Assembly: GCA_027310505.1 (NCBI GenBank)
Contig: DAIDAS010000149.1
Coordinates: forward strand, 1-13,602
DNA: 13,602 nt
Source of the DNA: a bacterium
GTDB lineage: Bacteria > Pseudomonadota > Gammaproteobacteria > Burkholderiales > Methylophilaceae
Direction: 5' to 3'
In this document: piece after piece, positions 1-6,687 of the stretch
Position numbering within the stretch: the first letter of the stretch is position 1
How the letters are laid out: each line of letters opens with the position of its first letter
Notes under the pieces: model-generated
Told to the model about the DNA's origin: nothing
Seen by the model: only the letters and a program-made list of their open reading frames with translations
The model's database searches: none
Made by a program: the position numbers and the translations under genes

Positions 1-2
1 AG

Positions 3-44
3 GGCGCATCGAGTGCGATTGAGGCGGCCGTCGAGGCGGGCTAA
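3..44 (+). CDS. Possible 3' end of an unidentified gene (partial)
   Basis: Read in frame 3, the first bases give GASSAIEAAVEAG followed by TAA at 42-44. The Ala/Glu-rich helical composition and the codon use are plausible for the C-terminus of a real protein that starts before the window. The stop lies directly against the stop of the minus-strand gene that follows, giving TAATTA with no gap. Thirteen codons are too few to name a family, and the call could be chance. Confidence 0.3.
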   Translation, partial: GASSAIEAAVEAG

Positions 45-311
45 TTAGAACATCCCGCGAATCACCCCTTCATATTCCGGAAAGTAACGGCCAATCACCG
101 GTAGGTCGAAACTGCGCAATATGCTGGTATTCGGTTCCCGCTCCAGCAGGAAATCGAATGAGCGGCTGACCAGTTGCTCGGTTGTCGCCCTGCCCGCCGT
201 CAGCTTTCCGGCATAATCCTGTGTCACCGTGACGATGTGGGTGGTCGGCGTCCGGCCGTGCACCATCACTTCGAAAGTCGTCGCATCCAGTGTTTTGACA
301 GAAACCGTCAC
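45..311 (-). CDS. Conserved small protein of unknown function (88 aa)
   Basis: This 88-residue protein has a beta-rich N-terminal half (MTVSVKTLDATTFEVMV, then THIVTVTQDY) and a well-defined C-terminal half with SFDFLLEREPNTSILRSFDL and then PVIGRYFPEYE. From memory, the C-terminal pattern (FLLEREPNTSIL, DLPVIGRYFPEYE) recurs in short uncharacterised proteins of many proteobacteria, so I take it as real, but its role is not known. No signal peptide, membrane segment or catalytic motif is visible, so it is probably cytoplasmic. The start is GTG at 309-311, preceded by a purine-rich GGGGCTGGACG that is only a fair ribosome-binding site; a nearby ATG at 322-324 is out of frame. It lies downstream of hda on the same strand, separated by a stretch holding a damaged ORF, so co-transcription with hda is uncertain. 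Confidence 0.8.
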   Translation of the reverse strand: MTVSVKTLDATTFEVMVHGRTPTTHIVTVTQDYAGKLTAGRATTEQLVSRSFDFLLEREPNTSILRSFDLPVIGRYFPEYEGVIRGMF

Positions 312-384
312 CGTCCAGCCCCATGAATGATTGAATGGCCCAGTTTCTCACTGGAGAGGGCTTAGGGCAACCGCGAGGCACCTA

Positions 385-634
385 TCATGCTAGCGTTCTG
401 GTGCTGCTGGCGGTATTCGCCAGGATTCTTTCCATGATGATGGCCTGTTGCTCCAGTGTCAGGCCTTGCTCATGAGGGGGGTGGGATACTGTTTCGTTCG
501 ATGGGGAGGGTCTTGAACAGCTCGAAAATACGCTCGGCATTCTCGTCAATGGCTGCCTGATAATGCTTCTCGGCCCATGACAGCCATTCGGCAGTATCCG
601 CATCGCTTTCGCATGAAAGGGCGCGGGTGATTGC
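385..634 (-). pseudogene. Frameshifted small helical ORF downstream of hda
   Basis: Reading leftward from the end of hda, one frame gives a protein-like helical stretch (DTAEWLSWAEKHYQ, then IDENAERIFELFKTLPIERN) and stops at 470-472 just after a six-base G run at 476-481 (C run in the coding sense). Removing one base of that run joins it to a second open stretch, EQGLTLEQQAIIMERILANT, that ends at 385-387. Both parts look more like real protein than the alternative frames over the same bases. No ATG, GTG or TTG start lies between the hda stop and the first stretch, so the 5' end is missing as well. It may be a decayed gene, or an intact one hidden by sequencing error in the homopolymer. I do not recognise the family. 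The remaining 312-384 stretch holds nothing I can name apart from a weak five-pair hairpin at 341-355. Confidence 0.35.
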
Positions 635-636
635 GA

Positions 637-1263
637 TCAGTCCGGCTTGGCCGGCAATTGCAGCAACTGTCGCAACAAAGGTAACGTGACGGGGCGCTTG
701 GCCGTGAGCGACCAATCGTCCAAGGCCTGCAATGTGGTCATCAGGGCCGGCAAATCCCGCCGCAGGTGGCGCAGGCAGTAGTCCACGACCTCGTCTGGCA
801 GATTCATGCCACGTTCCATGGCGTGCGCCTTGAGCGCCTGCGCCCGCTCCTCGTCCGACAGTGGTTGCAACTGGTACACCAGACCCCAGGCGAGGCGGGT
901 TGCCAGGTCGTCGCGCAGGTGCATTTGCGTGGGCGCGGCATCGCCTGCAGCGATGAGTACTCCGCCGGTTTCGCGCAGGTGGTTGTAGGTGTTGAAGAGA
1001 TCGATCTGGGCTTCGTCCGACAGGTGCTGCACATCGTCGGCGGTCACCAGTCGCACGCCGTGCTGTTGTGCAAGATCGGCACAGGCGCGCAGCAGGTGGC
1101 TTTTGCCGCTGCCTGGCGCTCCCCACAGATAAACGAAGCGTACTTCGGCCTTGCCCGTGGCCGCAAGCAGCAGGCTGTACAGTGCCTCGGCATTGCGTCC
1201 GGAAACGAAATTCTCCAGCGTCGGCGCGGGTGCCGGCTGGATGTCGAGTAATAATTGTTTCAC
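637..1263 (-). CDS. hda: DnaA regulatory inactivator Hda
   Basis: Hda is a DnaA-like AAA+ protein that, bound to the DNA-loaded sliding clamp, stimulates hydrolysis of DnaA-bound ATP and so prevents re-initiation of replication. The 208-residue product opens with QLLLDI (residues 3-8), matching the clamp-binding motif at the N-terminus of the family. It has a Walker A motif GAPGSGKS at 48-55, a Walker-B-like segment VTADDVQ around 73-79, the RDDLATRLAWG arginine-finger (box VII) region at 117-127, and a sensor II-like LRRDLPALM near 167-175. It lacks the DNA-binding domain IV of DnaA, as expected. The GTG start at 1261-1263 overlaps the stop of the upstream permease as GTGA, indicating translational coupling, and it puts the clamp motif at the very N-terminus. 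It is slightly shorter than E. coli Hda. The hda-purM proximity is also seen in E. coli. Confidence 0.95.
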   Translation of the reverse strand: MKQLLLDIQPAPAPTLENFVSGRNAEALYSLLLAATGKAEVRFVYLWGAPGSGKSHLLRACADLAQQHGVRLVTADDVQHLSDEAQIDLFNTYNHLRETGGVLIAAGDAAPTQMHLRDDLATRLAWGLVYQLQPLSDEERAQALKAHAMERGMNLPDEVVDYCLRHLRRDLPALMTTLQALDDWSLTAKRPVTLPLLRQLLQLPAKPD

Positions 1264-2321
1264 TTCAGATAAGTTTCGCTGGCGAGGTAACTGGCTTTTG
1301 CGTGACGCAACCCTACGGCAATCGCTGCGCCTGCCGGTAGTGCGAGCAGGACGCCGGCGAAGCCGAATAGCTGGCCCCCTGCGAGCAGGGCGAAGATGAC
1401 GACGACCGGATGCAGGCCGATGCGGTCGCCAACCAAGAGGGGTGTCAGTGCCATGCCTTCCAGCATCTGGCCGATGCCGAATACCACCAGTACCGGGATG
1501 ATGGCGGTCAGGCTCGTGAATTGCAGGGCTGCAGCCAGTACTGCCAGCACGATGCCGGTAGTGATGCCGAGATAAGGCACGAACCCCAGCAGGCCGGCGA
1601 TCAGTCCGATCGGCAGGGCCAGTTCCAGCCCGGTAAACCACAGGGCACAGGCGTAGTAAGCGCTCATGAGCAGCATGACAGACAGTTGCCCGCGCAAGAA
1701 TTCGGCGAGCACCAGGTCGACTTCATGGGCAATTTCGGAGGTCTTGCCAAACCAGCGGCGGGGGATCAGGGAACCGACTTGCGCGACCAGTTCGTGCCAG
1801 TCTCGGAGCAGGTAAAACAGCACCACCGGTACCAGCAGCAGGCTGGCCAGCCAGCCTGCCAGCGCGGCGCCATGGCTGCCGATGATGTGCAATGCCTGGC
1901 TGGCGAAATTGCCGGCGGCTTTCCAGTGTTCGATGAGCATGGCCTGCAACTGGTTGGTGTCGATGGCCAGCGTGACGCCGAAATGTTGCAGCAGCCATGG
2001 ATCCAGCTTGGCCCTGGCGGCACCGAAGTAGGCTGGCAGGCGTTGGGCCACTTGCAGGATTTCCTTTTGCAGCAATGGCGCGACGATCAGCAGCATCAGC
2101 ACGAACAGGGCGACCAGCAACATCAATACCAGGATTGTGGCTGAAGTGCGGCCAAGGTTGAGGCGCATCAGGCGGTCGACCAGCGGGCTGCAGATGTAGG
2201 CGAGAATGGCCGCGATGAGGAACGGCGCGAGGATTCCCTTGAGCAGGTAGACCAGTATACAGGCGCCGGCAATTGCCAATAGCCATTGATATGAAAGGCC
2301 GTTTTCTCGTTTTGCGGTCAT
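1260..2321 (-). CDS. AI-2E family (PerM-type) inner-membrane permease
   Basis: The 353-residue product has the AI-2E transporter family layout. There are paired N-terminal membrane segments (about residues 12-48 and 60-83), a soluble stretch rich in Gln/Leu (about 85-150), and then several hydrophobic segments including GLIAGLLGFVPYLGITTG and the C-terminal FALLAGGQLFGFAGVLLALP. Those Gly/Pro-rich C-terminal segments are typical of the family. Some members export the signal AI-2 and others work as ion antiporters, so the substrate here cannot be read from sequence. PerM of E. coli lies in the same chromosomal neighbourhood as hda and purM, so orthology is likely. I chose the ATG at 2319-2321 (MTAKRENG) because it fits the candidate promoter upstream and starts just before the first membrane segment. 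An extension of 20 residues to 2381 would run through that promoter. The stop overlaps the start of hda. Confidence 0.9.
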   Translation of the reverse strand: MTAKRENGLSYQWLLAIAGACILVYLLKGILAPFLIAAILAYICSPLVDRLMRLNLGRTSATILVLMLLVALFVLMLLIVAPLLQKEILQVAQRLPAYFGAARAKLDPWLLQHFGVTLAIDTNQLQAMLIEHWKAAGNFASQALHIIGSHGAALAGWLASLLLVPVVLFYLLRDWHELVAQVGSLIPRRWFGKTSEIAHEVDLVLAEFLRGQLSVMLLMSAYYACALWFTGLELALPIGLIAGLLGFVPYLGITTGIVLAVLAAALQFTSLTAIIPVLVVFGIGQMLEGMALTPLLVGDRIGLHPVVVIFALLAGGQLFGFAGVLLALPAGAAIAVGLRHAKASYLASETYLK

Positions 2322-2352
2322 TTCGGGTAAAATTGCATACTGAAAACCCCAT

Positions 2353-2381
2353 AATGTATCTTCTGGAAAGCGAGAACTCAA
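2353..2381 (-). promoter_or_regulatory. Candidate sigma70 promoter for the permease-hda operon
   Basis: On the minus strand, TTGAGT (2376-2381) and TACATT (2353-2358) are separated by 17 bases, each matching four of six consensus positions. Transcription would start near 2346, about 25 bases before the permease ATG. The gap between the divergent permease and purM is only about 60 bases, so the purM promoter must overlap it. For purM I see only a poor pair, TTGCAT at 2333-2338 and TATCTT at 2357-2362. Confidence 0.4.
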
Positions 2382-2382
2382 C

Positions 2383-3432
2383 TTGAACCCGTCCGATTCC
2401 GCGAAATCATCGATCAGCTACCGCGATGCGGGAGTCGATATCGAAGCCGGCGACGCGCTGGTCGAAAACATCAAGCCGTTTGCCAAGCGCACCATGCGCC
2501 CCGAAGTGCTAGCCGGCATCGGCGGCTTCGGCTCGCTGTTCGAAGTGCCTAAAAAATACAAAAATCCGGTGCTGGTGTCCGGCACCGATGGTGTCGGTAC
2601 CAAGCTCAAGCTGGCATTCCAGCTCAACAAGCACGACACGGTCGGCATCGATCTGGTGGCGATGAGCGTCAACGACATTCTGGTGCAGGGCGCCGAGCCG
2701 CTGTTCTTCCTTGACTACTTCGCCTGCGGCAAGCTGGAAGTCGGCATCGCCGGACAGGTGATCAAGGGCATCGCCGAAGGCTGCGAACAATCCGGTTGTG
2801 CGCTGGTAGGGGGCGAAACCGCCGAAATGCCGGGCATGTATCCGGCCGGCGAATACGATCTGGCCGGTTTTGCTGTTGGCGTGGTGGAAAAGGACGCCAT
2901 CATCAACGGATCTACCATTGCCGAGGGCGATGTGGTGCTGGGGCTGGCATCCAGCGGTGCCCATTCCAACGGCTACTCGCTGATCCGCAAGCTGATCGAC
3001 TTGTCCGGCATCGACATGGATAGCGATTTTCACGGCAAGCCGTTCCGCGACGTGGTGATGGCGCCGACGCGCCTGTATGTGAAGCCGCTGCTCAAGCTGA
3101 TGGCAACGTTGCCGGTCAAGGGCATGGCGCATATTACCGGCGGCGGCCTGACCGAGAACATTCCGCGCGTGCTGCCGGAACATCTCACCGCAGAACTGAA
3201 GCGCGGCAGCTGGGCCATGCCGCCGCTGTTCGGCTGGCTGCAGCAGCAAGGCAACGTGGCTGACGACGAAATGCTGCGCACCTTCAACTGCGGTATCGGC
3301 ATGGCGGTCATTGTTTCTGCGGCAGATGCGGATCGTGCGCAAACCCTGCTGGCCGCCGAGGGCGAGCAGGTCTGGCGCATCGGGGCAATTCGTACGCGCG
3401 CCGAAGGTGAACATCAGACTGTTGTGGTTTGA
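2383..3432 (+). CDS. purM: Phosphoribosylformylglycinamidine cyclo-ligase (AIR synthetase)
   Basis: PurM closes the imidazole ring of formylglycinamidine ribonucleotide using ATP, giving aminoimidazole ribonucleotide, the fifth step of purine synthesis in the cytoplasm. The 349 residues match the usual length. Family signatures in order are SYRDAGVDIEAGD (12-24), GIGGFGSLF (45-53), VSGTDGVGTKLK (65-76, the glycine-rich nucleotide-binding segment), DLVAMSVNDILVQGAEPLFF (90-109), ALVGGETAEMPGMY, SSGAHSNGYSLIRKL and HITGGGLTENIPR. The start is TTG at 2383-2385: it is the only start codon in this frame after the stop at 2341-2343, and it leaves the conserved SYRDAG motif at the expected distance. 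No strong ribosome-binding site is visible. purN, often the neighbour of purM, does not follow. The next gene encodes a DUF3108 protein 50 bases downstream. Confidence 0.97.
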   Translation: MNPSDSAKSSISYRDAGVDIEAGDALVENIKPFAKRTMRPEVLAGIGGFGSLFEVPKKYKNPVLVSGTDGVGTKLKLAFQLNKHDTVGIDLVAMSVNDILVQGAEPLFFLDYFACGKLEVGIAGQVIKGIAEGCEQSGCALVGGETAEMPGMYPAGEYDLAGFAVGVVEKDAIINGSTIAEGDVVLGLASSGAHSNGYSLIRKLIDLSGIDMDSDFHGKPFRDVVMAPTRLYVKPLLKLMATLPVKGMAHITGGGLTENIPRVLPEHLTAELKRGSWAMPPLFGWLQQQGNVADDEMLRTFNCGIGMAVIVSAADADRAQTLLAAEGEQVWRIGAIRTRAEGEHQTVVV

Positions 3433-3469
3433 TGTTCAACCACTGGCTGGGCTGGTGCGTTAAGCGGCG

Positions 3470-3475
3470 AGGAGG
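3470..3475 (+). promoter_or_regulatory. Ribosome-binding site deciding the first DUF3108 start
   Basis: AGGAGG lies seven bases before the ATG at 3483-3485 but only one base before the in-frame ATG at 3477-3479. The spacing picks 3483 as the start. It also places the Arg-Arg pair and hydrophobic core of the signal peptide right at the N-terminus. Confidence 0.75.
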
Positions 3476-3482
3476 AATGAAT

Positions 3483-4169
3483 ATGCGACGTTTGTTGTTA
3501 TCCGCTTTATTGTTTGCCGCCATCGCCGCCCAAGCCGCCCCCAAGCAGCTGACGGCGGTTTACCACGCCACCCGCAATGGCCAGCCGTTCGCCAATATCA
3601 CCGAAACCTTCCGCCAGGAAAGCGGGCATTACAAGCTTGAAAGCGTGACCGAAGGCATCGGCGTGTATGGCCTGTTCGGCAAGCGTCGTCTGTCGAGCGA
3701 AGGCGAGGTGACGGCCGAGGGGCTGCGTCCCAGCCACTTCGAACAGCAACAGGGAGACAATGCCAAAAAGGCGGTGAGCGCCGATTTCGACTGGGCTGCC
3801 AAGACTATTGCCATGAAGGCCAAGGGGCAAGCCAGTGCCGCTCCGCTCGAGGATGGCACGCAGGATCTGCTGAGCTTTGCCTACCAGTTCATGTTTGTCC
3901 CACCCAAGGCTGAGGAAGTGGTGCTGCCGGTGACTACCGGCAAGAAGTTGCGCACTTATCATTACCGTGTCGCCGAACGCGATGTGGTCGTGGAAAGCGC
4001 TGCCGGAAAATTCAAGGCGGTGCACTTGGTCAATGCCAAGGATGGCGGCGGTGAGGAGAAGGAATTGTGGCTCGGCGCCGAGGCCAACCATATCCCCGTA
4101 CGCATCGTAATGCAGGACGAGAATGGCGCCAAAGTCGAGCAGGTACTGACCAGCTTGCATGTCGAATAG
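3483..4169 (+). CDS. Secreted DUF3108 protein
   Basis: The 228-residue product begins with a clear Sec signal peptide, MRRLLLSALLFAAIAAQA, with probable cleavage after AQA (residue 18), so the mature protein is probably periplasmic or otherwise in the envelope. The rest matches the DUF3108 family. It has a beta-rich start (LTAVYHATRNGQPFANITE), then LSSEGEVTAEGLRPSHF (70-86), DFDWAAKTIAM (101-111), the signature GTQDLLSFAYQFMFVPP (125-141), and a C-terminal strand pattern ending KELWLGAEANHIPVRIVMQD. The family has no established biochemical role; its fold is thought to resemble outer-membrane or lipid-associated beta proteins, which is inference only. The next gene is a clear paralogue that overlaps this one by 11 bases. 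Two copies in tandem with different N-termini suggest a secreted part and an anchored part of one envelope function. Confidence 0.88.
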   Translation: MRRLLLSALLFAAIAAQAAPKQLTAVYHATRNGQPFANITETFRQESGHYKLESVTEGIGVYGLFGKRRLSSEGEVTAEGLRPSHFEQQQGDNAKKAVSADFDWAAKTIAMKAKGQASAAPLEDGTQDLLSFAYQFMFVPPKAEEVVLPVTTGKKLRTYHYRVAERDVVVESAAGKFKAVHLVNAKDGGGEEKELWLGAEANHIPVRIVMQDENGAKVEQVLTSLHVE

Positions 4170-5202
4170 CGTGCACTGGTTTCAGGGTGGCCCTGGCCGC
4201 AGGCTGCTGCTGGCGCTGCTGCTGTCTCTCCTGGTGCATGCGTGGCTGGCTGGGGGGCTTGGAAGCTTGCTCCCCAGCGATGATCGGGCCGACGTCAGCC
4301 TGATAAAAGTAGAGCTGGTGCCGCTACCGGCTCCCAAACCAGAGGTTCTGCCTCGCCCTGTTCCACCCACGCCGGTTCGCAGGCCGCAGCCAGCTAAGCA
4401 GCCGGTTGCGGAAAAACCGGCGCCACCGATACCGCAGCCTGCGCAGTCAAATGCGGTCCCAGAGGTGCCGGTTGCCGCCGCGGAGCCTGTTGCTCCGGTT
4501 ACATCGGCACCGGCTGTGCCAGAAGAAACTCCCGCTTCACCGCCGTCGGTGGAGGAGCCTAGGCCCGTGCCGCCGCGCCATGTGGAGATCGACTATCAGG
4601 TGCTGCGCAAAGGTGGCGTGGCGGCGATCGAGCGTCACAGTTATCAGGCGACGGAGGATGGAAGTTATAGTTTGAGCAGCATTGCCGAACCAAAAGGGCT
4701 GCTTTCGCTGGCTTTGTCCGATCTGGTGCAGCGTAGTGAGGGTACGGTCACCGAACGAGGTTTGAGGCCATCCAGCTACCTGTATCAATACGGCAGGAAT
4801 GCTGACAAGGCGCAGAAAGCGACCTTCGACTGGCAGGGCAAGACGCTGGCGATGGAAGTTGGCAGCCGACGCCAGACGGTCGAATTGCGGGAAGGCACCC
4901 AAGACCTGATGAGCTTCATGTACCAGTTCATGTTCGTGCCGCCGTTGCAGGATATGCAACTGGCCGTGACCAACGGCAAAAAACTCAAGGTTTATAATTA
5001 CGGATTTGAAGGCGAAGAAACGCTGACAACCAACATGGGCCTGTTGCGCACGCTGCGCATCGGCAAGAGTAACAGTGACGGCGACGAAAAAACGGAAATA
5101 TGGCTGGCAGCCGATTATCATTACTTGCCCGTCAAAATCAGCAAAACAGAAAAGGATGGCACGGTGACGGAGCGGATTGCGACGCGCCTGCAGACAGAAT
5201 AA
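4159..5202 (+). CDS. Membrane-anchored DUF3108 protein with proline-rich TonB-like arm
   Basis: The 347-residue product has three parts. Residues 15-38 form one hydrophobic segment (RLLLALLLSLLVHAWLAGGL), with basic residues before it, that would anchor it in the inner membrane with the rest outside. Residues 54-140 are a Pro/Ala/Glu/Val-rich linker (for example LPAPKPEVLPRPVPPTPVRR), like the periplasm-spanning arm of TonB or TolA. Residues 141-347 are a DUF3108 domain with SEGTVTERGLRPSSY, FDWQGKTLAM, GTQDLMSFMYQFMFVPP and EIWLAADYHYLPVKI. These align in order with the preceding gene, so the two are paralogues. The ATG lies inside the last codons of that gene (11-base overlap), which indicates coupling. 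The stop TAA is followed directly by the ATG of the methyltransferase. The architecture fits a tether that holds the domain near the outer membrane; this is inference. No catalytic motif is seen. Confidence 0.88.
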   Translation: MSNSVHWFQGGPGRRLLLALLLSLLVHAWLAGGLGSLLPSDDRADVSLIKVELVPLPAPKPEVLPRPVPPTPVRRPQPAKQPVAEKPAPPIPQPAQSNAVPEVPVAAAEPVAPVTSAPAVPEETPASPPSVEEPRPVPPRHVEIDYQVLRKGGVAAIERHSYQATEDGSYSLSSIAEPKGLLSLALSDLVQRSEGTVTERGLRPSSYLYQYGRNADKAQKATFDWQGKTLAMEVGSRRQTVELREGTQDLMSFMYQFMFVPPLQDMQLAVTNGKKLKVYNYGFEGEETLTTNMGLLRTLRIGKSNSDGDEKTEIWLAADYHYLPVKISKTEKDGTVTERIATRLQTE

Positions 5203-6675
5203 ATGACACAATTCAATGAAAATCTCCTGCGTCAGTCCGCTTCGGCTCTCGCGACCGTGCTTGCGCCTCACGGCCCTGCCGATGCGAAACTGAGTGCCTA
5301 CTTTCGCGAAAACCCCAAGCTGGGCATGAAGGATCGGGCTTTTATCGCCGAAACTGTGTATCAGGTGATCCGGCGCAAGCGATTGCTGGAGTATCTGGCC
5401 GATGGCGCCGATGCCCGCCGCCTGCTCCTGGCCGTGCTGCTGAGGGTGCAGGGGGTCAGCCTGCGCGACCTTGGGCCGCTGTTGAACAAACAGCAAACTG
5501 AATGGGCGCATGCCATCAAGGCCAAATCCACCGAAAACCTTCCGCTGGCGGTGCAGGCCGATGTGCCGGATTGGCTGTGGGATAAACTGGTGACGCAATA
5601 TGGCGAGGCCGAGGCGCTGGCGTTGGCGCGCAGCCTGCATCTTTCCGCACCGCTGGATTTGCGCGTGAACCGGCTCAACGGCCAGCGCGAAGCGGTGTTG
5701 GCACTGTTCGCAAAAGAAGGCATTGCGGCGGCAGCGACCCCTTATTCGCCGGATGGCGTGCGCCTGAAAGAGAAAATCGCCCTCAACAAGCATGTGCTGT
5801 TTACCAAGGGCGTGATCGAGGTGCAAGACGAAGGCAGCCAGTTGCTGGCCCTGCTGTTGGCGCCGCGCCGCGGCGAGATGGTGGCTGATTTCTGCGCCGG
5901 TGCCGGGGGCAAGACGTTGGCGCTGGGGGCCATGATGCACAACAGCGGCCGCCTTTACGCTTTCGATGTGGCGCAGAAGCGCCTGTCCAACCTCAGGCCG
6001 CGATTGGCACGTTCAGGTCTTTCCAACATTCACCCACAACTGATCGTCAACGAACGCGACCAGAAACTCAAGCGGTTGGCGCAGAAGTTTGACCGGGTGC
6101 TGGTCGATGCGCCATGCAGCGGTCTCGGCACCCTGCGCCGCAACCCCGACCTGAAATGGCGCCAGACCGAAATGGATATCGTCGAGTTGAGCATCAAGCA
6201 GGCCAGGATCCTTGAGGCGGCCGCCAAGCTGGTCAAATCCGGCGGTCGGCTGGTCTATGCCACTTGCAGCCTGTTGCGCGAAGAAAACGAAGCCATCGTC
6301 GAGGCGTTTCTGGCACAACATCCGGAATTCAAGCCGCTCAATGCCGCTGAAATCCTCGCCCAGCAAAAAGTCGAACTTGATACCCGCACCACCCTCAAGA
6401 TGCTGCCGCATGTGCATGGCACGGATGGCTTCTTCGCTGCGGCATTCGAGCGTCTGGCCGCCGGCGATAAACCTGAACCGGTCGAGATGCCGGAGCCGAC
6501 CGAAACGGTCGTCGAGGTCGAGGAAGCCGAGCCGGTTGCAGTAAAGAAACCGGCTCGGGCAGCTAAACCCAAGGCGGCAGCCAAGGCCAAGCCTGCGGCC
6601 AAGGCCACACCAACGGCTGCCGCCAAACCGAAAGCCGCTCCCAGGCCGAAAAAATCTGCCAAGGCTGCCGAGTAA
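5203..6675 (+). CDS. RsmB/NOP-family SAM-dependent RNA cytosine methyltransferase
   Basis: This 490-residue enzyme should transfer methyl from S-adenosylmethionine to carbon 5 of a cytosine in RNA, probably rRNA. Residues about 1-115 form a NusB-like helical RNA-binding domain (MKDRAFIAETVYQVIRRKRL). The Rossmann-fold core has motif I VADFCAGAGGKTLALG (227-242), LYAFDVAQKRL (251-261), motif IV VDAPCSGLGTLRRNPDLKWR (301-320, Cys305) and motif VI LVYATCSLLREENE (350-363, Cys355). Both cysteines of the class are present: the motif VI Cys is the usual nucleophile and the motif IV Cys releases the product. The core ends with GTDGFFAAAFER at 407-418. Residues 419-490 are an acidic patch followed by a Lys/Ala/Pro-rich low-complexity tail not needed by the family. 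The ATG directly follows the stop of the preceding gene. It resembles RsmB but may be a paralogue, so no symbol is given. Confidence 0.92.
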   Translation: MTQFNENLLRQSASALATVLAPHGPADAKLSAYFRENPKLGMKDRAFIAETVYQVIRRKRLLEYLADGADARRLLLAVLLRVQGVSLRDLGPLLNKQQTEWAHAIKAKSTENLPLAVQADVPDWLWDKLVTQYGEAEALALARSLHLSAPLDLRVNRLNGQREAVLALFAKEGIAAAATPYSPDGVRLKEKIALNKHVLFTKGVIEVQDEGSQLLALLLAPRRGEMVADFCAGAGGKTLALGAMMHNSGRLYAFDVAQKRLSNLRPRLARSGLSNIHPQLIVNERDQKLKRLAQKFDRVLVDAPCSGLGTLRRNPDLKWRQTEMDIVELSIKQARILEAAAKLVKSGGRLVYATCSLLREENEAIVEAFLAQHPEFKPLNAAEILAQQKVELDTRTTLKMLPHVHGTDGFFAAAFERLAAGDKPEPVEMPEPTETVVEVEEAEPVAVKKPARAAKPKAAAKAKPAAKATPTAAAKPKAAPRPKKSAKAAE

Positions 6676-6687
6676 TCGCCCAGCGCC

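Noticed and set aside
385..603. Intact 72-codon ORF with ATG at 601-603
   Set aside because: Its first half (Ser/Pro/Arg rich) looks like an out-of-frame reading of the helical segment in the neighbouring frame; only its last 30 codons seem protein-like.
1410..2144. Plus-strand frame of 244 codons opposite the permease
   Set aside because: Extremely Gln/Asp/His-rich; it is the reverse complement of membrane-helix codons.
2322..2382. Well-formed purM promoter in the divergent gap
   Set aside because: The best plus-strand pair (TTGCAT and TATCTT) matches the consensus too poorly to list as a feature of its own.
2509..3414. Minus-strand frame opposite purM
   Set aside because: purM signatures occupy the plus strand throughout; the antisense product has no family features.
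4537..5940. Long minus-strand open frame opposite the second DUF3108 gene and the methyltransferase
   Set aside because: It spans the junction of two well-supported genes, its composition is shadow-like (Gln, His, Arg rich), and no motif is seen.
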